Assembly: GCA_024401115.1 (NCBI GenBank)
Contig: JAKSLP010000001.1
Location: forward strand, 1 to 64,000
DNA length: 64,000 nt
DNA from: Bacteroidaceae bacterium
Lineage (GTDB): Bacteria > Bacteroidota > Bacteroidia > Bacteroidales > Bacteroidaceae
Direction: 5' to 3'
The notes under the pieces are model-generated. The model did not search any database, was not told the DNA's origin, and worked only from the letters and a program-made list of their open reading frames with translations. Positions 1 to 6,053 of the stretch are shown piece by piece. The stretch's first letter is position 1. Each line of letters opens with the position of its first letter. Made by a program: the position numbers and the translations under genes.

Positions 1-2
1 GC

Positions 3-1904
3 GGATATACCCAGTTCATGCGCAACCGCAGACTGTCGCACTATCCCATGGTGCCCCTGTTCCTGGGTGTGAAGCCAGATGACAGTGCCGTGCAGAATGC
101 AGCCCGTGTGCAGTTCTTCCCCGAGGGCGGTCACCTGGTGGAGGGTGCAGCCCAGAATGTGGGCGTATATGTGTGCGACAATGCCCTTCGCCCCATGCAG
201 ACCGATTACTGCATCATGGCCAACAATACGGATACGATAGCCAGAGGACATACCAACAAGTCTGGCTTGGCCTCCTTCTCCCTGAATCCTCAGCCGGGTG
301 TGAGCTATATCTTCCGTACTCCGCAAACCGATCAGGGCTTTGAGATGCCCCAAACGGCACAGAGCCCTACCATACAGGCCTTACAGAGCAAGGGCAGACT
401 GATCTGCCGTGTGCTGGGAGATGCTGCTCCAGACAGTCATCTGATGGTATACAGCAGCGACTACGGACTGAAGGAACTGACTGTGAATAACGGCATGGCC
501 CTGGCCGATGTGGACGGCAGTGCCCCGGGTGTCTATACCCTGTGGCTGACCGACGGCAGCTATGTGCCCGTGGCAGAGCGCAGCATCTGGGTGGGTGAGA
601 CCCCTGCAGCAGAACAGCAGGAGTTTGAGCTGATAGGCGGAAAGGCCATGGATGATGTCTTCTCTGTAAAGACCGGCAGTCTGATAGAGGGCAGCCACGT
701 ATTCACCCGTGTGGTTCCGGAATGGGACACCCAGAGCCAGGGTGCCTTTGAGATGCTGAACCTGTCCAGCCAACTGTCATCAGCAGTGCCTTTCCCAAAG
801 GGATACCACGAGAGCAGCGCCACCGACAGCCGTCACGACCTGAACAACTGGATGCTCTCTGCCCAGCAGGTGCTGTATCCTACCGAATTCCTCAGAGCCG
901 ACAGTCTGTCCTATCCCTATGCCGTAGAAGCAGCTTTCAGCATGTCAGGAGAGGTGAAGCAGAACCGTGCTCCGCTGAAGAATGCCCTGGTTCAGATTTT
1001 CAATACCACCACCAACGATGCCACGACAGCAGTGACCGATGAAAAGGGCCACTTTGAGACTACCGTGGGTGATTTTGCGGATGGTTCCAAGTTCTTCATC
1101 CAAGCCAACGACAAGAACGGACGGCCGGGCCATTTCGTCTATACCATTGATGAACATGTGGCTCCTGCTGTTGTACGCAACTTTGCTGCCAGTCAGATGG
1201 CAGGTGAAAGCTATGGTGATTCCATTAGACGTTACAAGCTGGACGAGGTGCTGGTCAAGGGCACTCAGATCAACCGTAAGGAAGAACTGGCGAAACTCAG
1301 TCGTACCACCGACTTTTTGGACCGTACGGTATTAACAAAGCATAATGTCCAAACCATCAAAGAAGCCCTGCTGTATACGGGTAAAGTGCTTATCAGCAGT
1401 GACAACAACAATATTAAATGGAAGAACGTGGCAAGATATATCTCAATGGGCGGCGGTGGTGGCATGAATGTTCCTTCACTGCCAGGAGCAAATAGCCCTG
1501 ATGACAGAAACAAAGCGAAATATCCGGAGGGTGAGACGGTTAGATTTACCACGAGCCAGATTCCTCTCGTCATAGACGGTATATTGTATGATAGAGACTT
1601 GGCGGACTTCCTGGGATGGCCTACCACTGACATTGAATCCATTGAACTGGTCGACTCCAAGGATTCGCGTTCACTTTGGCACAAGACGTACTATGGCTTT
1701 ATTGATATAAAGACCCGTTCGGGTATGAAGACAAAGGACATCAGTGCTGACGGGCTGTCGTTCAAGCCGAAAGGACTGGCAGTCCCTACCAAGGACCTGG
1801 AGCAACGCATGCCGTCCCGTCCCGGAAACTACCGCGTAATAGTAGATGTGGTTTCTCCCGACCGCAGCATTAAGACGTATGTGAAGAAGATAGAATTGCA
1901 ATGA
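3..1904 (+). CDS. Macroglobulin-like / TonB-plug domain protein, 5' end missing
   Basis: The frame is open from the first bases, so the true start lies outside the window; the first internal ATG is at 18. The visible 634 residues begin with beta-rich macroglobulin-type (MG2) repeats (FFPEGG near residue 35). A carboxypeptidase-regulatory-like segment follows at about 310-370 (residues such as SGEVKQNRAPLKNALVQIFN). From about 405 there is a TonB-receptor plug-like domain beginning LDEVLVKG and including PLVIDGILYD and IESIELVDSKDS. The chain stops soon after the plug, with no beta-barrel. That is the usual architecture of Bacteroidota MG/plug surface proteins, so I do not read it as truncated at the 3' end. 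Its role is unknown. A terminator follows directly. It does not appear to be part of the glycan locus. Confidence 0.7.
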   Translation, partial: GYTQFMRNRRLSHYPMVPLFLGVKPDDSAVQNAARVQFFPEGGHLVEGAAQNVGVYVCDNALRPMQTDYCIMANNTDTIARGHTNKSGLASFSLNPQPGVSYIFRTPQTDQGFEMPQTAQSPTIQALQSKGRLICRVLGDAAPDSHLMVYSSDYGLKELTVNNGMALADVDGSAPGVYTLWLTDGSYVPVAERSIWVGETPAAEQQEFELIGGKAMDDVFSVKTGSLIEGSHVFTRVVPEWDTQSQGAFEMLNLSSQLSSAVPFPKGYHESSATDSRHDLNNWMLSAQQVLYPTEFLRADSLSYPYAVEAAFSMSGEVKQNRAPLKNALVQIFNTTTNDATTAVTDEKGHFETTVGDFADGSKFFIQANDKNGRPGHFVYTIDEHVAPAVVRNFAASQMAGESYGDSIRRYKLDEVLVKGTQINRKEELAKLSRTTDFLDRTVLTKHNVQTIKEALLYTGKVLISSDNNNIKWKNVARYISMGGGGGMNVPSLPGANSPDDRNKAKYPEGETVRFTTSQIPLVIDGILYDRDLADFLGWPTTDIESIELVDSKDSRSLWHKTYYGFIDIKTRSGMKTKDISADGLSFKPKGLAVPTKDLEQRMPSRPGNYRVIVDVVSPDRSIKTYVKKIELQ

Positions 1905-1926
1905 AAAGACAGATAGTGTGTTAATG

Positions 1927-1972
1927 ACCGTCCCCTGACACCGTTTTCAGGTGTCAGAGGACGGTTTCCTTT
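1927..1972 (+). terminator. Rho-independent-type terminator
   Basis: A 16-bp inverted repeat with one mismatch (left arm 1927-1942, right arm 1950-1965, 7-base loop) is followed by a T-rich stretch. It lies 23 bases after the stop of the plug-domain gene. Confidence 0.8.
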
Positions 1973-2159
1973 ATAAAAATGGAGTCAAATAGAGAGGCAC
2001 ATAAATGCCATATTTGCTGATAAAACATGCTACCCCAGGTTCTTTACCAGAACTCTTCGGGCTGTATGGTGGCATAATCGGTCGTGGCATCAAAGCAGGG
2101 GCATTATTGATCATACTTTTCCTGTTTTAAAGGTTAATAATGGGTTGTTGTAACACTCC

Positions 2160-2232
2160 TATAAGTCTTGTCCCGAAAGACTGCGCAGTCTTTCCGCGAA
2201 GGACTTATAAGTCTTCAGAATCAAGACTTATA
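2160..2232. repeat. Cluster of nested palindromes
   Basis: A perfect 20-bp palindrome sits at 2175-2194 (GAAAGACTGCGCAGTCTTTC). The decamer TATAAGTCTT occurs at 2160-2169 and 2206-2215, and its exact inverse is at 2223-2232. The second copy therefore forms a 10-bp stem with a 7-base loop. No T-tract follows. It could be a REP-like element or the end of a decayed mobile element; no ORF overlaps it. Confidence 0.55.
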
Positions 2233-2380
2233 GACGCCCGGCCGGTGTCGTCTAGGAAGGCTCTCTTCTGATTCATACTGCAAAGATACGATGGTTTCAC
2301 AGGGCACTGTCGCTATAATACTTATTGTGCCATTTAGCAGCTGTTATGGCTCGCAATGGCGCAATATGGCTTGATAATTA

Positions 2381-2412
2381 TTTGATTATCTGACAGATTA
2401 TTTGTATCTTTG
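2381..2412 (+). promoter_or_regulatory. Bacteroidota sigma-type promoter for the 59-aa gene
   Basis: A TTTG box at 2381-2384 and a TATCTTTG -7 box at 2405-2412 are separated by 20 bp, fitting the Bacteroides -33/-7 consensus. The start codon of the small gene is 24 bases downstream. Confidence 0.65.
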
Positions 2413-2436
2413 TGGTAGATAAAATGAAGAAGGAAT

Positions 2437-2616
2437 ATGAAAAGAATGCTGAAAAAGGAACTGGCCCAGTGCGCCGGTGTGAGTATGAGAACCTTTTCAA
2501 GGTGGCTGTCCGGAGAAGCAGAGCAGCTGAAGGTGCTGGGTGTGCAGCCCAAAGACCGCCTGCTAACCCCCAAGGCAGTGCGGTATATCTGCGGGAAATT
2601 TGATATTGAGGTGTAG
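2437..2616 (+). CDS. Small helix-turn-helix-like protein (DUF4248-like), 59 aa
   Basis: A 59-residue ORF missed by length filters. It opens with the helix-turn-helix-like KKELAQCAGVSMRTFSRWL at residues 6-24 and has a conserved-looking tail LLTPKAVRYICGKF (42-55). The layout (KKELA, a turn, RWL, then LTPxxV) matches small Bacteroidales proteins of the DUF4248 type. The start at 2437 is chosen because an AGAAGGA purine stretch precedes it, the frame has a stop just upstream, and a consensus promoter lies 24 bases away. A competing 63-residue frame in the same place has no recognisable sequence and is rejected. Function is unknown; DNA binding is only an inference from the fold pattern. Confidence 0.6.
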   Translation: MKRMLKKELAQCAGVSMRTFSRWLSGEAEQLKVLGVQPKDRLLTPKAVRYICGKFDIEV

Positions 2617-2660
2617 GGGTGAAAGAAGAAACGGTGATTCAATGGAATCACCGCTATACT

Positions 2661-2774
2661 TTATCTTCTGTTACCTCGCTCAATCCATCGTTTGCCAGCA
2701 GGAGTATGCTGGAAAATAAGAAGCATAAGTGATAATACTGCTACTAATGTAAATGTTAATTCTAATCCATTCAT
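2661..2774 (-). CDS. 37-aa single-span membrane peptide, coupled to the upstream gene
   Basis: An ATG two bases after the TAG of the upstream membrane-protein gene opens a 37-residue frame. It has one hydrophobic helix (residues 3-21) and a short basic tail (GKRWIERGNRR). The tight spacing suggests translational coupling. I do not recognise the family. Being so short, it could be chance, but the membrane-segment-plus-basic-end pattern and the spacing argue that it is real. Confidence 0.45.
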   Translation of the reverse strand: MNGLELTFTLVAVLSLMLLIFQHTPAGKRWIERGNRR

Positions 2775-2776
2775 AC

Positions 2777-3022
2777 CTATTTACTTAATTGATTTCTTGC
2801 CGTTAAGGCAAGAGTGATTGTGCCGATTAAACCTGTTATCACTAAAAACCAAGATTCATTTGGTATTTCGTCACCTTGTGACACCAAAATCACTACTTGG
2901 CCGACTACTAATGTAGCAAATACTAATTTTGCTAAGTCGTAAAGGAATGAGGCAAGATACTCATTTGTTGTCTTGCTTTGTACCTCTCTGGATGCTGTTT
3001 TCTTACTATTTTCCTGTTTCAC
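2777..3022 (-). CDS. Small two-helix membrane protein (DUF6722-like)
   Basis: 81 residues with a charged N-terminus (1-22) followed by two hydrophobic segments, about 32-48 and 58-73. It resembles the small Bacteroidales membrane family DUF6722. The only usable start is GTG at 3022; there is no internal Met. A TATATTTG -7 box lies 24 bases upstream. The gene ends two bases before a 37-aa membrane ORF on the same strand, so the two are probably co-expressed. Function unknown. Confidence 0.6.
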   Translation of the reverse strand: MKQENSKKTASREVQSKTTNEYLASFLYDLAKLVFATLVVGQVVILVSQGDEIPNESWFLVITGLIGTITLALTARNQLSK

Positions 3023-3045
3023 TAAGTTTTTAATTAAACAATATG

Positions 3046-3053
3046 CAAATATA
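3046..3053 (-). promoter_or_regulatory. -7 box TATATTTG for the small membrane-protein pair
   Basis: TATATTTG on the minus strand, 24 bases before the GTG start at 3022. No clear -33 box was seen. Confidence 0.45.
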
Positions 3054-3127
3054 GAGTGTTATCGTTGAGTTCGCAAATAAATTCACACTTATTTTGTACA
3101 AAGGCTATTATTGATAAAATGCCCTTG

Positions 3128-3392
3128 CTATTCCCACGGATCCTTATCACAGCGCTCGTCCAGCAACCACTGCCTCGCCCGGTCTATCTGACTGCTGACT
3201 GCTGTCTGTGGCTCTTTATTCGGAAAATCAGCATCAGCATCAGACTTTTCTTCTTCTTTTTCTTCTTCTTTTTCTCTATCTATCTCTATTCTCTTCTATA
3301 CGCGTGCGCGTTGGGCCCATTTGCTCGGCCAAATCTGACGGAGCAACGTCCGAGCAAAATACTTTGCTCGTTTCTTGCTTGTCCTTTGCCAT
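3128..3392 (-). pseudogene. Frameshifted ORF of unknown function with an acidic/lysine-rich linker
   Basis: Two minus-strand frames look like halves of one 86-residue protein. The first half starts at ATG 3392 and contains SDLAEQMGPTRTRIEENR; it hits TAG after 38 residues. Four bases out of frame, a second half continues with a Glu/Lys run (EKEEEKEEEK), then SDADADF, and ends QWLLDERCDKDPWE at 3128. Removing one copy of a tandem tetranucleotide (TATC twice at 3277-3284 on the plus strand) restores a single frame exactly. The start is 20 bases downstream of the preceding minus-strand gene, as in an operon. I do not recognise the family. The frame also stays open upstream of the ATG, so it may be a remnant of something longer. 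Confidence 0.45.
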
Positions 3393-3412
3393 GCATACAA
3401 ATCCACCCTGAT

Positions 3413-3931
3413 CTAATACTTCCCAATAAACGCGCCGTATGTCACCTGTCTCTTTTCTGGATATACTTTCAGCACGTTTTTCTTTGTAATGCCAGCTTCA
3501 TCTTCCAGCATCAGATTCACCTCGATGTATTTCTTGCGTGGGATGACGGTAGAATTCCGTAACTTGAAGGTCAGTTGCTGTCCTCCTATGCGCTCAATGT
3601 TCCGGGAATCGGACGCCCATGCCATGGATGCGGGCGAACTGCCCTTGCTGCGTTCCTTCTCAATATCCTTTTGAGGACGGGAATCCACCATGGTTGCTCC
3701 TGCCACATTGACCATCCTTACTACCTGACCGCCATTACATTTTATGTAATTCTGATCGGTTACCATATCGCGGTAAGTCTGCATGGATGATTTCTTCCAC
3801 TGCGTCAAGGTTACAGTCCATTCGTTTGACTCAAACAGGGAAATGGCTTTTTCCCATGAATCTTTGCTGTTTTGAGCTGATAGTGAGGTGAAAATAAAGC
3901 ACCCCAACAGGATGAATAGTATTCGTTTCAT
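3413..3931 (-). CDS. Secreted protein of unknown function
   Basis: 172 residues with a clear signal peptide (MKRILFILLGCFIFTSLSAQ, cleavage near 19-20). The mature part is polar and probably beta-rich; it ends with strands (IEVNLMLED, KNVLKVYPEKRQVTYGAFIGKY). The general size and the final beta-strand pattern faintly recall small periplasmic Bacteroidales DUF families such as DUF4251, but I cannot assign it. The start at 3931 is fixed by the signal peptide. It is divergent from the PNGase F-type gene and separated from it by about 200 bases holding tandem repeats. Confidence 0.6.
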   Translation of the reverse strand: MKRILFILLGCFIFTSLSAQNSKDSWEKAISLFESNEWTVTLTQWKKSSMQTYRDMVTDQNYIKCNGGQVVRMVNVAGATMVDSRPQKDIEKERSKGSSPASMAWASDSRNIERIGGQQLTFKLRNSTVIPRKKYIEVNLMLEDEAGITKKNVLKVYPEKRQVTYGAFIGKY

Positions 3932-3997
3932 AGGTTACAAGAATTATAGATTTTTATATTTGCAAAATTACGGATAGATTTTATAAAGTACAAAGGA

Positions 3998-4043
3998 ATT
4001 TCCCTATTTCGTATTAGGGATTTCCCTAAAAATCGTATTGGGG
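3998..4043. promoter_or_regulatory. Tandem direct repeat, candidate operator upstream of the PNGase gene
   Basis: Two adjoining imperfect copies, 3998-4019 (22 bp) and 4020-4043 (24 bp). Each begins ATTTCCCTA and ends TCGTATTAGGG or TCGTATTGGGG. The pair lies between the divergent hypothetical gene and the promoter box at 4105-4112. A pair of phased direct repeats at this position fits the binding site of a dimeric regulator; the regulator is not identified. Confidence 0.45.
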
Positions 4044-4104
4044 TAAGAACCGGTTGTGATGCGAAAAATACGGGGAAATACATGGCTGTCTTGCAAATTA
4101 TTGC

Positions 4105-4112
4105 TATATTTG
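4105..4112 (+). promoter_or_regulatory. -7 box TATATTTG for the PNGase F-type gene
   Basis: TATATTTG, 22 bases before the ATG at 4135. A second plus-strand TATATTTG occurs at 3955-3962 and could give a longer leader. Confidence 0.5.
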
Positions 4113-4134
4113 CACCTAGTAAACACCAAATACC

Positions 4135-5871
4135 ATGAGAACTATGAAAACCGTGCTGGCCTGCATGGTGCTTTTTGTTATTTCTATAGGCGCCCAGGCT
4201 CAGAACATTGTCAAGAAAGTGAAAAAAGCCACCGCTATCGAGGTGACTTATCAGTCCAGTTATAAGGGACAGGTCCGTCCGGGACAGATGATTATGCGTG
4301 TGAACGGTAATCAGGTGGCTCTGGAGACTGTTGCTGCTCCACAACAGGAACAGCCTGCCGATGCTGATCCTGACCGTCCCGTAATGAAACAGCCTATCCA
4401 GAAGAGTTATTTGGACTATGGCCAGAACAAGTCGTTCCGCGTGGCCGAACTGCCTGACGGACGTTTCATCTCTACCACTGTACCTTTCACCGTAGGTAAG
4501 ACCACCCCCACTCAGGACTTCAAGGAGGAGCTGGGCGAGGATACCTATCTGGGCCTGAAATGCAAGAAGGTACGCTCTATCGTGAATTCCAATACCATCG
4601 ATATCTGGTACACCCAGGATCTGGCCTTTAAGGGAACCCCTCAGTATAGCGTGGGTGTGCCTGACGGTCTGGTGCTGCGCGTGGTGCGCAACGGCGATAC
4701 CGTTCAGGAGGCCGTTGACATCAATCCGCTGAAGGTGGACGGCAGCCTGTTGCCTTCTTCTTGGGGCGAGGATATGGACAGCTACGAGTACCAGTATGAA
4801 ATCAATCATGCCAACGAGCTGGTGTATACCATCTTCGACCAGCAGACCATCGCTTTCAACGGCGCCAAGCTGGGCGATAACCTGAAGGACGGCGAGATGT
4901 ACCAGGCCGGCGGAGGTACCATCATCCTGAAGAAAGTGCAGTTGCCTAACTACGTGAAGGACCGCGACTGTTTCGTGGAGGTGATCCAGTACAGCGACGG
5001 CGATGCTTACGACCGTACCGGTTCCGTTTTCGTAATCCCTACCGACAAGAAGCAGAGTTTCCTGGACGCCATGCGCGACCTGAACAGCGTGTCATCGTTC
5101 AAGGCTAACGACGGCATAGAGTACCACGGTCTGGTTTCCACTCCGGAATATAACGTGCCTTTGGAGCTGATGCGATTCTTTACCGGTTTCGGCGTGCGCC
5201 AGTATAACCACAACAAGGTGCGCGGTCAGGAATGGGTGGACAGCGTGGTGTATAAGACCAATGTCACTCCGCTGATCGACAACCTGAAGGGCGAGGCTTG
5301 GATTGGTGCCTACATCGGCAACTGGGATGCCAAGGGCCACAAGGTGTCACTGAAGCTGCACTACTATCCAGAGGGCGAAAATCCTGTACACAAGACCATG
5401 CCGCTGTTCAATACCGTGAACTACCTGGAGCAGGCCGGACAGCCTTATCCTACCTTCATGCTGAACGATGACCTGAAGGTGAAGTTCACCCTGAAGGAGC
5501 CGGTTAAGCAGGCTGCACTGTTGTATACCACTACCGGTCACGGCGGTTGGGGCAACGGCGATGAGTTCAACCAGAAGATAAACACCATCCTGCTAGACGG
5601 TAAGAATGTGATATCGTTCATCCCTTGGCGCGACGACTGTGCCACCTACCGCAACTGGAACCCATGTTCGGGTAACTTCAGCAACGGTGAGAGCTCGTCC
5701 GACCTGAGCCGAAGCAACTGGTGTCCGGCTACCGTCACCAATCCGGATTACATTTATCTGGGCGACCTGGAGCCGGGTGAGCATACCATCACCGTTCAGA
5801 TTCCGCAAGGTGCACCCGAGGGAGGAAGCAACAGTTACTGGTGCCTGTCTGGTACGTTGATTTACTTTTGA
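4135..5871 (+). CDS. Peptide-N-glycosidase F-type glycoamidase with extra N-terminal domain
   Basis: Predicted to release whole N-glycans from glycoproteins by cleaving the Asn-GlcNAc amide, outside the cytoplasm. Signal peptide at residues 1-22. Residues 30-200 form an extra domain with GLPGLI-like features (LGLKCKKV, DIWYTQDL, VGVPDGLVLRVV). Residues 230-578 carry the two PNGase F beta-sandwich domains. By eye, Asp293 (AYDRTGSV) lines up with the catalytic Asp60 of Elizabethkingia PNGase F, and Glu477 (WGNGDEFNQK) with Glu206. Cys-rich stretches (DDCATYRNWNPC, SRSNWCP) and the C-terminus also fit. The position of Glu118 seems to be a Gly-Asn (IGNW, 395-397). Longer than the roughly 310-residue mature PNGase F; type II enzymes also have an N-terminal domain. 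It leads the glycan locus and is followed by interspersed repeats. Confidence 0.85.
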   Translation: MRTMKTVLACMVLFVISIGAQAQNIVKKVKKATAIEVTYQSSYKGQVRPGQMIMRVNGNQVALETVAAPQQEQPADADPDRPVMKQPIQKSYLDYGQNKSFRVAELPDGRFISTTVPFTVGKTTPTQDFKEELGEDTYLGLKCKKVRSIVNSNTIDIWYTQDLAFKGTPQYSVGVPDGLVLRVVRNGDTVQEAVDINPLKVDGSLLPSSWGEDMDSYEYQYEINHANELVYTIFDQQTIAFNGAKLGDNLKDGEMYQAGGGTIILKKVQLPNYVKDRDCFVEVIQYSDGDAYDRTGSVFVIPTDKKQSFLDAMRDLNSVSSFKANDGIEYHGLVSTPEYNVPLELMRFFTGFGVRQYNHNKVRGQEWVDSVVYKTNVTPLIDNLKGEAWIGAYIGNWDAKGHKVSLKLHYYPEGENPVHKTMPLFNTVNYLEQAGQPYPTFMLNDDLKVKFTLKEPVKQAALLYTTTGHGGWGNGDEFNQKINTILLDGKNVISFIPWRDDCATYRNWNPCSGNFSNGESSSDLSRSNWCPATVTNPDYIYLGDLEPGEHTITVQIPQGAPEGGSNSYWCLSGTLIYF

Positions 5872-5877
5872 TACTTT

Positions 5878-6030
5878 AATGTCATTCTGAGCGAAGCCTA
5901 AAAGAAAATAGAATGTCATTCTGAGCGAAGCCAAAAGAAAATAGAATGTCATTCTGAGCGAAGCGAAGAATCTTTTTATTGCGGAGCCCACTACTAGCCA
6001 GGAAAGATCCTTCGTTTCACTCAGGATGAC
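5878..6030. repeat. Interspersed repeat: three tandem 33-34-bp units plus inverted arm
   Basis: Units begin at 5878, 5912 and 5945, each starting AATGTCATTCTGAGCGAAGC. The last one is extended (GAAGAATC) and faces an inverted arm ending at 6030 (AAAGATCCTTCG to GGATGAC), so the RNA could form a long hairpin. A single-copy relative is at 13304-13370. It behaves like a REP-type intergenic element rather than a coding or CRISPR feature. Confidence 0.7.
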
Positions 6031-6053
6031 AACAAAAAAACATAAAAAGGAAA

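Noticed and set aside
2005..2130. 41-codon ORF with a hydrophobic C-terminus in the palindrome-rich gap
   Set aside because: No promoter box, no recognisable family, and an equally open frame exists on the opposite strand; too weak to call.
3056..3562. Plus-strand ORF of 168 codons with a long Phe run
   Set aside because: The Phe run is the reverse reading of the purine tract in the minus-strand ORF, and it overlaps the 3' end of the secreted-protein gene. The sequence has no signs of a real protein.
3928..4809. 293-codon minus-strand ORF over the start of the PNGase gene
   Set aside because: It is antisense to the signal peptide and N-terminal domain of the PNGase and crosses the divergent promoter region; no family features.
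5878..5977. Possible CRISPR array
   Set aside because: The repeated units abut one another with no unique spacers, and no cas genes are nearby; it is a tandem REP-type repeat.
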